64,000 nt of DNA, from the NCBI GenBank assembly GCA_028819845.1, contig JAPPKS010000027.1, forward strand, positions 62,001 through 126,000, in the 5' to 3' direction. Every line of letters begins with the position of its first letter. Position 1 is the first letter of the stretch. The stretch comes from Candidatus Poribacteria bacterium (GTDB taxonomy: Bacteria > Poribacteria > WGA-4E > PCPOR2b). The notes beneath the pieces were generated by a model. That model was not told where the DNA came from, did no database searches, and saw only the letters and a list, made by a program, of their open reading frames with translations. Below are positions 54,171-63,719 of the stretch, piece after piece. The position numbers and the translations under genes are program-made.

Positions 54171-55046
54171 ATGAGAGTTGCCTACTTTCCCGGATGTGTT
54201 GCCAAGGGAAACTGTCCTGAACTGAACCAGTCCACCCATAAGATTGCGCCCCTGCTTGGCATAGAGTTGATTGAACTTACCGGTGCGCCTTGCAGCGGCG
54301 CAGGAGTCCTGCAAGCACAGAATCCGGTGCTAGCCGATACGTACAATGCCAAGACCCTTGCGCTCGCCGAGGAGTTAGACTTGCCGCTAATGACGGTCTG
54401 TTCGACATGTATCGGCTGTCTGCGCAAAAGCAATAAAAAGCTGTCCGAGGATGAAGGCTATCGTGCAGAAGTCAACGAAGTTCTCAAAAATGGTGGACAC
54501 GAATATCACGGGAGTGTGGATGTAACGCACCTTCTGTACGTCCTAATCAAGGAGGTCGGTACAGAAAATTTACGCAGCATGGTTAAACAGCCGCTAACAG
54601 GTTTGCGCGTCGCACCGTTTTACGGCTGTTACATCCTTCGGCCTGCGGATGTTATGGGAATTGACAACCCAGACAATCCAACCTCATTGGAACGCGTGAT
54701 TGAAGCGGTGGGTGCAACGCCTGTGGATTACTACGGGAAAACGCGATGCTGCGGGTTTCCCATAAACTTGGAGAACGAGGAAGCCGCGTTCAAAATGGCG
54801 GGAAAGCACATTGGCGAGGCAAAGGACAAAGGCGCCGACTGCATGGTGACGCCTTGTCCGCTCTGCCACATGAATCTCGACCTCCAACAGCCTTCAGTCA
54901 GCAAGGTGGTCGGACGCAAACTCGATGTGCCAGTTTTCCACCTTCCGCAGATGATTGGCCTCGCGCTCGGTTTGGCGCCAAAGGAACTAGGGGTCGCCAA
55001 ACATATGGTTTCGACGAAGGATGTTCTCAGACAATTAGGCCTCTAA
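54171..55046 (+). CDS. CCG-domain protein, SdhE/HdrB-like
   Basis: 291 residues with two cysteine-rich CCG domains, as in heterodisulfide reductase subunit B and the SdhE subunit of class E succinate dehydrogenases. First domain: FPGCVAKGNCP, APCSGAG, CSTCIGC. Second domain: FYGCYILRP, TRCCGFPIN, TPCPLCHMNL. Such domains hold a non-cubane 4Fe-4S cluster and can replace the haem membrane anchor. Its presence beside a haem cytochrome subunit means the locus carries both kinds of electron exit. SD AGGAG 9 bases before the ATG. Confidence 0.88.
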   Translation: MRVAYFPGCVAKGNCPELNQSTHKIAPLLGIELIELTGAPCSGAGVLQAQNPVLADTYNAKTLALAEELDLPLMTVCSTCIGCLRKSNKKLSEDEGYRAEVNEVLKNGGHEYHGSVDVTHLLYVLIKEVGTENLRSMVKQPLTGLRVAPFYGCYILRPADVMGIDNPDNPTSLERVIEAVGATPVDYYGKTRCCGFPINLENEEAAFKMAGKHIGEAKDKGADCMVTPCPLCHMNLDLQQPSVSKVVGRKLDVPVFHLPQMIGLALGLAPKELGVAKHMVSTKDVLRQLGL

Positions 55047-55163
55047 GCGAAAAAAAACGTTTCGCTACAATAGAAACCCAAACCGCCAACGCTGCCGCAT
55101 TCTCGGCGGAATTATCGAAGTCTAAGTTAACCATTCTTCTTAAGGATAGGAGCCATTCTTGTT

Positions 55164-56297
55164 ATGGCGAGTAAGAACAGCATCGTTAGAGTCGGTGTGA
55201 TAGGTCCCGGTGGAGCTGGGCGCGGAAACACGTTAGCGTTTGCTGCACGGGACGATGTTGAGATTGCCGCGGTAGCTGACAACAGTGAACGAAGTATAGA
55301 CACGCTGGAAAATGCCCTCCGCGAACACGTTGAAAACTACGAGAAAAACAGTTTCAATCGTTACGTCGGCGAATATGAATTCATTGAGATGCTGGACAAA
55401 GAGGATCTCGATATTGTCGGCGTTTTCTCGCCCCACTCGTTGCACGATATCCATTCCAAATATGCGTTACGCGCCGGGTGTCACGTAATCGTGGAAAAAC
55501 CGATGGCGAACATTGTTGGAGATGCAATTACAATGACCAAGATTGCCATGGGGCGGGGTTTGCATCTGGTCGTCGGATATCAGCGCCATTATGAAGAAAT
55601 CTATGTCACTGGCAGAAAGGCGTTTTCGGACGGCATAATCGGCAAACTGGAAAAGTTTGATGTCTACTTAGCGCAACATTGGCCCGGCAGCGGATGGCGG
55701 GGGGATGCGCGATTCTCCGGCGGAGGGCAGCCGAATGACTCCGGCAGCCATATGCAGGATATTTTCCTCTGGATGACAGACTTGTTGCCAATGCAAGTGC
55801 ACGGTACAACAGACAAAAAGAGTGAAGACAAAGATGGAAATATCTCAATGAAAGCTGTAGAAGTAGATTCATACTCAGAGGTCACAATGGAGGATGGGTC
55901 GAGCGGTAAAATTACAATCGTTGGCAACACGCAAATTGGCTTCAAGGAATGGATTATCCTTGAAGGCAGCGCGGGAGTTCTTGAGATTAAAGACGGCATC
56001 CGCTTTATCCCAAAGGGCGGCGAGCCGCAGCCACTAACATTTCAGCGTCCAAAGGGATATCCGCATTGCAAGGTAGATCAGATCGTTGGCTTGGCTAAAG
56101 GTCAATACAACACAAACTACACCTCGGGCATAAACGGGATTCGTACAAGTTGGCTCACCAATTCGATTTTGGAGACAGGCAAGGGGCCCAATGAGCGGAA
56201 CACGGTAGATTGCGATGCTCTGCTCGAAAAGGAAGGTTACAGCCGTAAATTTCTGCATGACCTCATTGAAGCGAGCGCACTAAGTAATATGTATTGA
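55164..56297 (+). CDS. Gfo/Idh/MocA family oxidoreductase
   Basis: 377 residues. NAD(P)-binding Rossmann start VGVIGPGGAGRGNTLAF, the family motif IVEKPMANI with the catalytic Lys, then a C-terminal beta-sheet domain containing GDARFSGGGQPNDSGSHMQDIF, where the conserved D/H region of the family lies. These enzymes oxidise or reduce sugars and inositols; substrate unknown. SD AGGAG precedes the ATG by 11 bases. It follows the succinate dehydrogenase locus by 117 bases. Confidence 0.88.
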   Translation: MASKNSIVRVGVIGPGGAGRGNTLAFAARDDVEIAAVADNSERSIDTLENALREHVENYEKNSFNRYVGEYEFIEMLDKEDLDIVGVFSPHSLHDIHSKYALRAGCHVIVEKPMANIVGDAITMTKIAMGRGLHLVVGYQRHYEEIYVTGRKAFSDGIIGKLEKFDVYLAQHWPGSGWRGDARFSGGGQPNDSGSHMQDIFLWMTDLLPMQVHGTTDKKSEDKDGNISMKAVEVDSYSEVTMEDGSSGKITIVGNTQIGFKEWIILEGSAGVLEIKDGIRFIPKGGEPQPLTFQRPKGYPHCKVDQIVGLAKGQYNTNYTSGINGIRTSWLTNSILETGKGPNERNTVDCDALLEKEGYSRKFLHDLIEASALSNMY

Positions 56298-56404
56298 ACA
56301 CTTGGACAGCATTGAATTCATAACTGCTTGTCAGTTGAAAATCTGAAAACCGACAGACCTACCCTAAACTTTATCGACGGATTACAAGATAAGGAGGACG
56401 AACA

Positions 56405-58354
56405 ATGAAATATAATAGGTTTTGCGCATTCGTATTAGCAACTGTGATGGTACTTGCCCAATATAGCTGTATTTCCGGCAAGGGTACCGGGGAAGTCGAG
56501 AAACTGATCGATGAGAAAGATTATCACGGCGCCATTGAAGTAGCCGAAGCGCTGGTCGCGTCTAATCCGGGCACACCAATCGCTCGGCAAGCGCAATTAG
56601 CCGTAGGCAAGCTTTATGTTGAAACTATGAACCAGCCTGAGAGAGGCGTGGAAACCTATCAGGCAATAATCGCCGCGGCGCCCGACAGCGATGAGGCTGC
56701 ATCAGCGAACTATCGGCTTGGAGTCCACTATTTGAAGTCTAAGGAATATGAATCCGCGAGGGGATTCTTCGACACAATCATAAACAATTTTCCGGAACAT
56801 GAGTTGAGTAGTAACGCTCAACTGCTGTTGGCAAAGAGTTATGAGGAAGCCAAAAACTATGAGCAAGCCGCGGAAATCTATGGCAACTTCGCCAACCGAT
56901 ACCCTAAGAGTGACCGTGCGGCGCAAGCACTCGTGAGGAAAGGCCAAATCCAGAAAGACCAGCTCAAGGATAGCTCGGAAGCCAAACGAACCTATCAATC
57001 CCTCGTGAAAAAGTATGGCAAGGTCGAAGGCACAGATGCGTCCATTAGCGAAGCCAAACGAGAATTACAATTAATGGGAGCGACTATCCCAAAACCTGAA
57101 GATCCATTAGCATCGCAAGCCGGTCGGAGTCTAGCTAGGCGGGAGAAACGCCTAGAACGCGACCGTCCGCCCGGGGCGGAACGCAGCCGCGCGATGGGCG
57201 CCGCACCGGAGGCGAACTCCGGATTTGGCGTCAGCGGTGAAAAAATTATGAGAAGTTTTCAATTTTCAATGGACGGACAAGGCACATATTATGATGCCAT
57301 GCTAATGGTTGCCAACATGCTTTTTCAGGAGGAAGGTTATCGGGATGCCGGGGCACTATATTTCCGCGCAATTCAACTCGCGAATGCAGCCGAAGCGGAA
57401 ATTAGTCCATATAGCTATCTCAGCTTATCAATCTGCTACCGCAAACTCGGAATGCATCAGCGCGCTCAAGAAGTATTAAACAAGGCGGTAAGGAGCAATC
57501 GAGAAGTTATTGAAGCCATCATAAAAACCGGTGAGAATCAGTATGCCAATGATGAATTCGAAAAAGCCATCGAGACATACCAAACCGTCGTCGGCTTCAA
57601 TCAGTTCAGGGATTCAGAGATTTACTGGAGGATGGGGCTCGCATACAAGAAAATGGGCGACCCGCATAAAGCCATGGAGTCTTTTGAACGCGCGGTCGCA
57701 GCGAAAACGGATTCCACCGATGCACTCCAGAGCCTGGCCGAGGTGCTTTACTATCAGTTAAATCAGAGTAAGCGGGCGGGAATTTTCCAGGATCTTGTTG
57801 ATGCAAAAGGCAACACTTACCGCGGCGAGAAGGAGCTTGGAGATGTCTGCTATAAATATGGAAACTACACGCGGGCGAAAACCAAATACGAAGCCGCCGC
57901 GCGGATCGCCGCACGGCAGAAGCAAAATACAGAGAGTAATGCGGAACTGCACCAGCTTGACGTTCAAATTATTGATGCCAAAATTCATGCAGCAATGGCG
58001 GCTCACAAGGATGGCATGGCTGATAGGGCTAAGGAATCAATTGATGCGCTTGCAGCCGAATATCCCGAACACGCATTAATTGCCTACGGGCGGGGGCAGC
58101 TTGCTCTGCTCGAAGGAGAGGCTGACGCTGCAGTGGAAGCGTTTAAGGAATCAATCGAAAAAGATCCCCATGCCGATGTAGCCCATATTGCGCTAGGCGA
58201 GTATTACATCTCCCAAGGTTATGCGGATGAGGCACTTGCGCTATGGGAAGAGTTTCTGGAAATCAACCGGTACAATCAGGAAGTCCGCCGCAAGCTGAAC
58301 GAATTGAAAATGAAGATTAATGAAACAGAAACCACAAATCAAAAGTCGGAATGA
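56405..58354 (+). CDS. TPR-repeat lipoprotein
   Basis: 649 residues. Lipoprotein signal with lipobox QYSC (about 19-22). Two blocks of tetratricopeptide repeats follow: about 30-220 (LIDEKDYHGAIEVAEALVAS, KSKEYESARGFFDTIINNFP, EEAKNYEQAAEIYGNFANRYP) and about 290-640 (LGMHQRAQEVLNKAV, FEKAIETYQTVVGFN, YYISQGYADEALALWEEFLE), separated by an Arg/Pro-rich linker. Periplasmic TPR lipoproteins of this shape often act as scaffolds of envelope complexes; partner unknown. A strong SD AAGGAGG lies 7 bases before the ATG. A terminator follows at 58407. Confidence 0.85.
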   Translation: MKYNRFCAFVLATVMVLAQYSCISGKGTGEVEKLIDEKDYHGAIEVAEALVASNPGTPIARQAQLAVGKLYVETMNQPERGVETYQAIIAAAPDSDEAASANYRLGVHYLKSKEYESARGFFDTIINNFPEHELSSNAQLLLAKSYEEAKNYEQAAEIYGNFANRYPKSDRAAQALVRKGQIQKDQLKDSSEAKRTYQSLVKKYGKVEGTDASISEAKRELQLMGATIPKPEDPLASQAGRSLARREKRLERDRPPGAERSRAMGAAPEANSGFGVSGEKIMRSFQFSMDGQGTYYDAMLMVANMLFQEEGYRDAGALYFRAIQLANAAEAEISPYSYLSLSICYRKLGMHQRAQEVLNKAVRSNREVIEAIIKTGENQYANDEFEKAIETYQTVVGFNQFRDSEIYWRMGLAYKKMGDPHKAMESFERAVAAKTDSTDALQSLAEVLYYQLNQSKRAGIFQDLVDAKGNTYRGEKELGDVCYKYGNYTRAKTKYEAAARIAARQKQNTESNAELHQLDVQIIDAKIHAAMAAHKDGMADRAKESIDALAAEYPEHALIAYGRGQLALLEGEADAAVEAFKESIEKDPHADVAHIALGEYYISQGYADEALALWEEFLEINRYNQEVRRKLNELKMKINETETTNQKSE

Positions 58355-58406
58355 GATTTTTGACTTGGCACGGTTCTCATTCACTAACTTCGAAAGTTTA
58401 TGGTTA

Positions 58407-58465
58407 CGGGTTGAGGAGCAGAAGCGTTGGTGGGATTAACCTATCTCATCCTTAACCCGTTTTTT
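58407..58465 (+). terminator. Intrinsic terminator after the TPR gene
   Basis: CGGGTTGAGGA (58407-58417) pairs with TCCTTAACCCG (58449-58459; one G-U), followed directly by six T (58460-58465). The loop is long (31 bases) and can itself form a short stem. Confidence 0.7.
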
Positions 58466-58547
58466 ATGAATTGCTTGAGAAATTTGAAATCCCACCGTCC
58501 GAAGTGCAATTTTTTACACTTTGGGTAGTGATAAGGAGGGCGATTCA

Positions 58548-58595
58548 ATGAAGACTGCGAACCGAACTAGAAGGAACAACAGACGAAATGAATGA
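58548..58595 (+). CDS. Short leader peptide overlapping the phosphatase gene
   Basis: A 15-codon reading frame, MKTANRTRRNNRRNE, with a strong SD AAGGAGGG (58533-58540) and 7-base spacing. Its TGA (58593-58595) lies inside the first codons of the next gene (ATG 58588), so ribosomes may re-initiate there. The peptide has five Arg and four Asn. It could be a leader that couples or regulates translation, or simply lend its SD to the next gene. Confidence 0.4.
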   Translation: MKTANRTRRNNRRNE

Positions 58596-59370
58596 GCCGG
58601 CGGTGGTTTTACGAACTGTCGAAGACATTGCCCGTGAAGCGGGCAGCGTCCTGATGGAATACTTCGGCAAGATTCGCCGGATTACTTACAAAGGCATCGG
58701 CGATATCGTTACCGAAGCCGATAAAGCATCGGAGATATTGATTGCTGAACGGCTCCAATCTGAATTCCCGAATCACGCCGTATACGGAGAGGAATTTGGC
58801 ATGTCGTCGGCGAAATCCGACAACTGTTGGGTGACAGATCCGCTGGACGGCACCACCAACTATGCCGCAAGCTTCCCAATCTTCGCGGTCGTTATTGCGC
58901 TCTTGCAGAAAGGGGTCCCGATGCTTGGTGTTGTATTTGACCCGACTGCGGATCGCATGTATAGCGCAGCAAAAAACAACGGCGCAACCCTGAATGGAGT
59001 TCCGCTTCATGTCAACAACCGCGAAAAATTAGACGCGATCGGCCTGTTTGGTTATTCGTCTGATGTCATCGCGTCGCTTAACGGCTTCTTGCAAAAACCC
59101 TTTAAGGGCAGAAGCCTTGGATCGGCGGCGCTTCATATCTGTGCCGTTGCGGCAGGCGACTTTGATGGCAGTTTCGATACCAATACCAAACTCTGGGATA
59201 TCGCAGCGCCAACGGTCATTTTGGAAGAGGCAGGCGGTGTTATGACGCACCCTTCCGGTGAATTGTGTTTCCCATTGTCACCCGATGCGTCCGCCTATCG
59301 CGGCGAACCATTGCCGTTCCTTGCCACAAATGGAAAAATTCATGAGGAGTGCGTGAAGGCTTTGCGGTAA
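58588..59370 (+). CDS. Inositol monophosphatase family protein
   Basis: 260 residues. Magnesium-dependent phosphatase of the IMPase/SuhB group. Motif order: GDIVTEADKASE, the metal ligand Glu in VYGEEFGM, TDPLDGTTNYAASFP, and WDIAAPTVILEEAGG. Substrates may be inositol phosphates or related sugar phosphates. Start ATG 58588 has its own weak AAGGA 12 bases upstream, and an overlapping short frame with a strong SD precedes it. Followed after 40 bases by a Gfo/Idh/MocA oxidoreductase gene, which suggests a shared sugar or inositol pathway. Confidence 0.9.
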   Translation: MNEPAVVLRTVEDIAREAGSVLMEYFGKIRRITYKGIGDIVTEADKASEILIAERLQSEFPNHAVYGEEFGMSSAKSDNCWVTDPLDGTTNYAASFPIFAVVIALLQKGVPMLGVVFDPTADRMYSAAKNNGATLNGVPLHVNNREKLDAIGLFGYSSDVIASLNGFLQKPFKGRSLGSAALHICAVAAGDFDGSFDTNTKLWDIAAPTVILEEAGGVMTHPSGELCFPLSPDASAYRGEPLPFLATNGKIHEECVKALR

Positions 59371-59410
59371 AATACACGAGCCGCATAATTTGAAGCGTGA
59401 GGGAAAAACA

Positions 59411-60460
59411 GTGGTAAAAATCGGAATTGTAGGCATCGGCTTTATGGGGTCCATTCACTATTGCGCCTCCAAAAAAGTCTCGGGCGGTGAAGTCGCCGCA
59501 ATCTGCACACGAGACCAGAAAAAGCGCGAGGGGGATTGGACCGGTATACAGGGGAACTTTGGACCCCGCGGCGGTTTTGAGGACCTCTCGCACATACGCA
59601 AGTATGATGCGATTGACAATATCTTGGCTGACCCGGACGTTGATTTAATTGACGTCTGCTTGCCAACCCATCTGCATAAAGCCGTAAGTATCGCCGCGTT
59701 GGAAGCCGGAAAGCATGTGCTTGTCGAAAAACCTATCTCCGTTAGGCTTGACGATGCTAACGAAATGGTTCAAATTGCAGAAAGCAGTGGGCGGTGCTTC
59801 ATGGTAGCGCATATCCTGCCATTCTTCGCGGAGTTCGCATACGCGAAAGACATCGTTGAAAGCGGCGAACACGGGAATCTGATTGGCGGACATTTCAAAC
59901 GCGTCATTTCCGAGCCGAGCTGGTCTGATGATTTTGTAGATTTAGAAAAGAGCGGCGGCCCCGGTATAGACCTTCACATTCACGACACGCATTATATTCA
60001 ACTGCTTTGCGGGACGCCCGACGCAGTGTTCTCACAAGGCACGCTTGCCGGGGGCGGCTTTGCCCAATACCTCACAACCCAATACATATACGACGACAGA
60101 GCGCTTGCGATCAGTTGCTCATCGGGCGCAGTATCTCAGGAAGGCCGCGCCTTCTCACACGGTTTTGAGCTTTATCTGGAAAATGCGACTCTGCTGTATG
60201 AGTTTGCCACGCTTGGCGGTGAGCCGGTCACCTCAACGCCGTTGACGCTGTTGACCGACGATGGAAACGTTCACCGCGTCGATCTCGGTGAAACAGATCC
60301 CGTTAATGCTTTTACCCAAGAGATACAGTCTGCAGTTGATGCAATCGTCGAAGGCCGTGAATCCGCAATACTTTCAGGCGTTAGCGCTAGAGACGCCCTC
60401 TTACTCTGCCATAAAGAAACTGAATCCATCAAGACCGGAGAAATTGTGACGATTGATTAA
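59411..60460 (+). CDS. Gfo/Idh/MocA family oxidoreductase
   Basis: 349 residues. Rossmann start VKIGIVGIGFMGSIHYCA, the EKP motif in HVLVEKPISVRLDDANE, then the family C-terminal domain with GGPGIDLHIHDTHYIQLLCG carrying the usual Asp and His. NAD(P)-dependent sugar or inositol dehydrogenase of unknown substrate. I choose GTG 59411 with GAGGGA 6 bases upstream over TTG 59390, which would add seven residues before the first strand. It lies next to an IMPase-family gene on the same strand. Confidence 0.88.
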   Translation: MVKIGIVGIGFMGSIHYCASKKVSGGEVAAICTRDQKKREGDWTGIQGNFGPRGGFEDLSHIRKYDAIDNILADPDVDLIDVCLPTHLHKAVSIAALEAGKHVLVEKPISVRLDDANEMVQIAESSGRCFMVAHILPFFAEFAYAKDIVESGEHGNLIGGHFKRVISEPSWSDDFVDLEKSGGPGIDLHIHDTHYIQLLCGTPDAVFSQGTLAGGGFAQYLTTQYIYDDRALAISCSSGAVSQEGRAFSHGFELYLENATLLYEFATLGGEPVTSTPLTLLTDDGNVHRVDLGETDPVNAFTQEIQSAVDAIVEGRESAILSGVSARDALLLCHKETESIKTGEIVTID

Positions 60461-60607
60461 AGACTGAAAAAAGGTATGGCTGAGAAGCAGTCAAGCAGTA
60501 CGGAAGTTTGGGGGCATTATTCGCAATGTCTGGGAAGTTTCTAATCGTGCCGGAAATATGGTAATTGTAATTCAAGACCCTCTGTATATCGTGATGGGTG
60601 CCCGCGG

Positions 60608-61339
60608 ATGTCCAAACGATTTATCGATCAGTTTGAGGTCATCCTTCTTGATGTGTCGCACACTTTTATGTTCGACGTAGATCGGTTCTCCGACGCCGAA
60701 GATTACGGCGCGACTTATCGCCGGATGGGTGGACATCTGCTAGGCGACGAAGAGATTCACCGGATAATCGCCGCGCTTTTCAAAAACATGCTGGCGGACT
60801 ATGAAAATCCAAACTGCTATGATTCATTCTCTCCGGTTTGCAGTTATCTGTCGGTAATGCCTGAATCGAAGGACCTGTCGGCGGATGAGATTCGATTGTT
60901 AGTCCAGGTCTTTGCGGTGCACGAAGTCGGAACAATTCCAGCTACGCATGCAAAGGCTTTGCGCTGGCTCCATCAGACGCATAAATTGGGGATAGTATCA
61001 AATATTTGGTCCTCAAGTGTTCTTTATTTTCTCGAATTAGATCGCGTAGGAATTCGTAACTTGTTCGATGTTATTATCTTTTCTTCAGACCATGGTAACA
61101 TTAAACCATCCCCAAACATTTTTGCGAAAGCAGTAGAAACAATAAATATTGACCGTTCAAAATTCGTCTTTGTCGGAGATAGCTTGAATCGCGATATTGC
61201 AGGTGCGAATGCGGCCGGTTTATCATCGGTGTGGATTGATACAGGCACAAGTCAGATTGATGAGAGCGTTGCAGTCCCTGACTATGTTATTCAGGACCTG
61301 CGAGATTTGATTGAAAAATGTCAAATCATTGAATATTGA
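60608..61339 (+). CDS. HAD-like hydrolase
   Basis: 243 residues. HAD superfamily with motif I VILLDVSHTFM, motif II GIVSNIWSS, motif III Lys in NIKPSPNIFAKA, and motif IV FVGDSLNRDIAGANAAG. In motif I the second Asp of DxDxT is Ser, so the enzyme may not be a classic phosphatase; dehalogenase- and phosphonatase-type members also vary there. A helical cap lies at about residues 20-100. Only a weak SD precedes ATG 60608. Substrate unknown. Confidence 0.8.
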   Translation: MSKRFIDQFEVILLDVSHTFMFDVDRFSDAEDYGATYRRMGGHLLGDEEIHRIIAALFKNMLADYENPNCYDSFSPVCSYLSVMPESKDLSADEIRLLVQVFAVHEVGTIPATHAKALRWLHQTHKLGIVSNIWSSSVLYFLELDRVGIRNLFDVIIFSSDHGNIKPSPNIFAKAVETINIDRSKFVFVGDSLNRDIAGANAAGLSSVWIDTGTSQIDESVAVPDYVIQDLRDLIEKCQIIEY

Positions 61340-61382
61340 CTGTTGGATAGACGTCAATGAGTATGAATGATGAGGAATGCCA

Positions 61383-63548
61383 ATGCGGTTCCAGATGATT
61401 CGTAAAACTGAATTTTTTCTTCTGTATCTGCTGCTGATTTTGCATGGGGGTATTTTAGCTCAATTTCCTACTGATGCCTGGGCTGCTGAATGGAACTGGC
61501 CGGGTTGGCGCGGCCCCAACCAGAACGGTGTGTCTCACGAAACGGGACTCATCTCAAATTGGTCTCAGGACGGTGAAAACCTGATGTGGAAAGCCGATTT
61601 TATCGGTCGTTCCACACCGATTGTCCTCAATGGTAGAGTCTATGTTATCGGTCGAGTCGGACAGGACATCACCGAACAAGAGCAGGTCGCCTGCTTTGAC
61701 GCCGAAACCGGGAAACTGCTTTGGCAACATCGAATCAACGTTTTTCACAGCACTATCCCATTCAACCGCCTCGGTTGGGCGAGTTTGGCTGGCGACACGA
61801 ATACCGGTAATATTTATGCCCATACCATAAGTGGTATATTCCTCTGTTTTACTGGAAAGGGTGAGATTGTCTGGTCACGTTCATTGACGGAAGAATTCGG
61901 AAGGATTTCCGGTTATGGCGGGCGTATTCATACTCCGGTTGTGACCGGCAATCTCGTTATCATCAGCTTCCTCAACACAAGCTGGGGCAGTCATGTGGTG
62001 CCGAGACACCGCTATTTCGCTCTTGATAAGAACACTGGCGATGTCGTGTGGGTGGCGGCGCCGGGCGGGCGGCCGCTGGATACTACCTACTCCACGCCTA
62101 TTGTTGCGGCGATTAAAGGGCAATTCCTCTTGATAGCGGGCAACGCGGATGGATCTGTCTATGCAATGGATGTCCGCACTGGCGAGACCGTGTGGGGCTT
62201 TAAATTGAGCAAACGCGGCATCCAGAGTTCAGTTGTGGTAGACGGCACAAAAGTCTACGCATGTCAGGGCGAAGAGAATGTCGACAGCACGGCGATGGGG
62301 CGTGTCGTTTGCATTGACGCTACTGGCACGGGGGATGTTACATCAACGCATGAAATCTGGCGGTATGACGAGTGTCAGGTCGGTTATGCCTCGCCAGCAA
62401 TACACGAAGGAAGGCTTTACGTCGTGGACAATTCGGCGAATCTGCATAGCCTTGATGCCGAAACAGGAGCGGTACACTGGCAGCACAGCCTCGGCACCGT
62501 TGGTAAAGGTTCGCCCGTTTGTGCGGACGGAAAGATATATGTTACCGAGGTGAACGGACACTTTCATATTCTGCGTCCAAGCGGAGATGCCTGCCAATCC
62601 CTCGACACAAAGCGGATTGAAAGACAGCCGGGGCATTACGCAGAAATCTACGGATCGCCAGCGATTGCCAACGGCCGCATCTATTTCACGACGGAGGAAG
62701 GGCTTTACTGTCTAGGTGCGAAAAATGTCAATTCAATCAGAATTGTGCCTGCAGACGTTTTAACCCGGCCGGGAAATACGGTTCAGTTCACGGTTCGAGC
62801 CTTCGACAATAGCGGAAAATTTAATACTGCAGAGGCGGCGGAATGGTCACTTAACGGATTGGTAGGAACAATTGGTTCCAACGGTGTATTAACTCTCAAT
62901 GAAAACGGGGGCGGCCAAGCCGGAACCGTGTCGGCGCGAGTCGGACATTTACAAGATGCTGCGCGTGTCCGTGTCGTTCCCGAATTTCCCTGGGTCGAAG
63001 ATTTTGAGTCGATTGAAGACGGGAAAAACCCGCCGCACTGGGTTGGGGCAGGCTCAAAATATGTCGTCCGCGCCAAAGATGGGAACAAAGTCCTAGTAAA
63101 ATCGCCTGTCAAGCGCGGGTTGAACCGGTCCAATGTCTATATTGGTCTGCCCGCCATGAGAGGCTACACCGTTCAAATTGACGCGATGGGCACGAAGCCT
63201 AAACGCAATCTGCCGGACATGGGGCTAATCGCTAACCGGTATACCTTGGATCTCATGGGTAACCACCAGCGATTGCAAATCCGCTCTTGGGCTTCAGACC
63301 TCAGAATGGCGAAGCATATTGATTACACGTGGGAACCGTACGTCTGGTATACCATAAAGTTGACGGTAAACATTGCCGATGATAAAGCGATGGTAAAAGG
63401 AAAGGTGTGGCGAACCGGCGAACCAGAACCGGCATCTTGGACGATTACGGTAGAAGATCCGCTGCCAAATCGTGAAGGAAGTCCGGGAATCTATGGGTAT
63501 TCCCCATCCGAAATATATTACGATAACCTTAAAGTTTGGGGTGATTGA
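61383..63548 (+). CDS. Secreted PQQ-type beta-propeller protein
   Basis: 721 residues. Signal peptide about 1-35 (FFLLYLLLILHGGILAQ, cleavage probably after AWA). The body begins NWPGWRGPNQNGVS, a common opening of PQQ-like (BamB/quinoprotein-related) propellers, with repeats such as VYVIGRVGQD, EQVACFDAETGKLLWQHRI, GSVYAMDVRTGETVWGF and LYVVDNSANLHSLDAETGAV. The C-terminal 260 residues (from about 460) add an Ig-like domain and a jelly-roll-like domain (PWVEDFESIEDGKNPP..., NREGSPGIYGYSPSEIYYDN). Cofactor binding cannot be judged. ATG 61383 has GAGGA 6 bases upstream; ATG 61377 is too close to it. Confidence 0.85.
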   Translation: MRFQMIRKTEFFLLYLLLILHGGILAQFPTDAWAAEWNWPGWRGPNQNGVSHETGLISNWSQDGENLMWKADFIGRSTPIVLNGRVYVIGRVGQDITEQEQVACFDAETGKLLWQHRINVFHSTIPFNRLGWASLAGDTNTGNIYAHTISGIFLCFTGKGEIVWSRSLTEEFGRISGYGGRIHTPVVTGNLVIISFLNTSWGSHVVPRHRYFALDKNTGDVVWVAAPGGRPLDTTYSTPIVAAIKGQFLLIAGNADGSVYAMDVRTGETVWGFKLSKRGIQSSVVVDGTKVYACQGEENVDSTAMGRVVCIDATGTGDVTSTHEIWRYDECQVGYASPAIHEGRLYVVDNSANLHSLDAETGAVHWQHSLGTVGKGSPVCADGKIYVTEVNGHFHILRPSGDACQSLDTKRIERQPGHYAEIYGSPAIANGRIYFTTEEGLYCLGAKNVNSIRIVPADVLTRPGNTVQFTVRAFDNSGKFNTAEAAEWSLNGLVGTIGSNGVLTLNENGGGQAGTVSARVGHLQDAARVRVVPEFPWVEDFESIEDGKNPPHWVGAGSKYVVRAKDGNKVLVKSPVKRGLNRSNVYIGLPAMRGYTVQIDAMGTKPKRNLPDMGLIANRYTLDLMGNHQRLQIRSWASDLRMAKHIDYTWEPYVWYTIKLTVNIADDKAMVKGKVWRTGEPEPASWTITVEDPLPNREGSPGIYGYSPSEIYYDNLKVWGD

Positions 63549-63719
63549 AAAGACTTCAAAATCTAGGACTTTGCCATTTCCGTTTGTAGTGGCGCAATTC
63601 GTTGCGCGTGCGGCAGGTCGCTCAGTTCCTTGACCTGAAAAATTGGTTTGTGTACGAACGTGCAATAAATTATCCTGTCGCGAACCTTTGAACGTTCAAC
63701 TGAACGAAGTTGTATGAAT

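Noticed and set aside
54171-55046. Heterodisulfide reductase subunit B proper
   Set aside because: No HdrA or HdrC genes nearby; the place in a succinate dehydrogenase locus favours an SdhE role.
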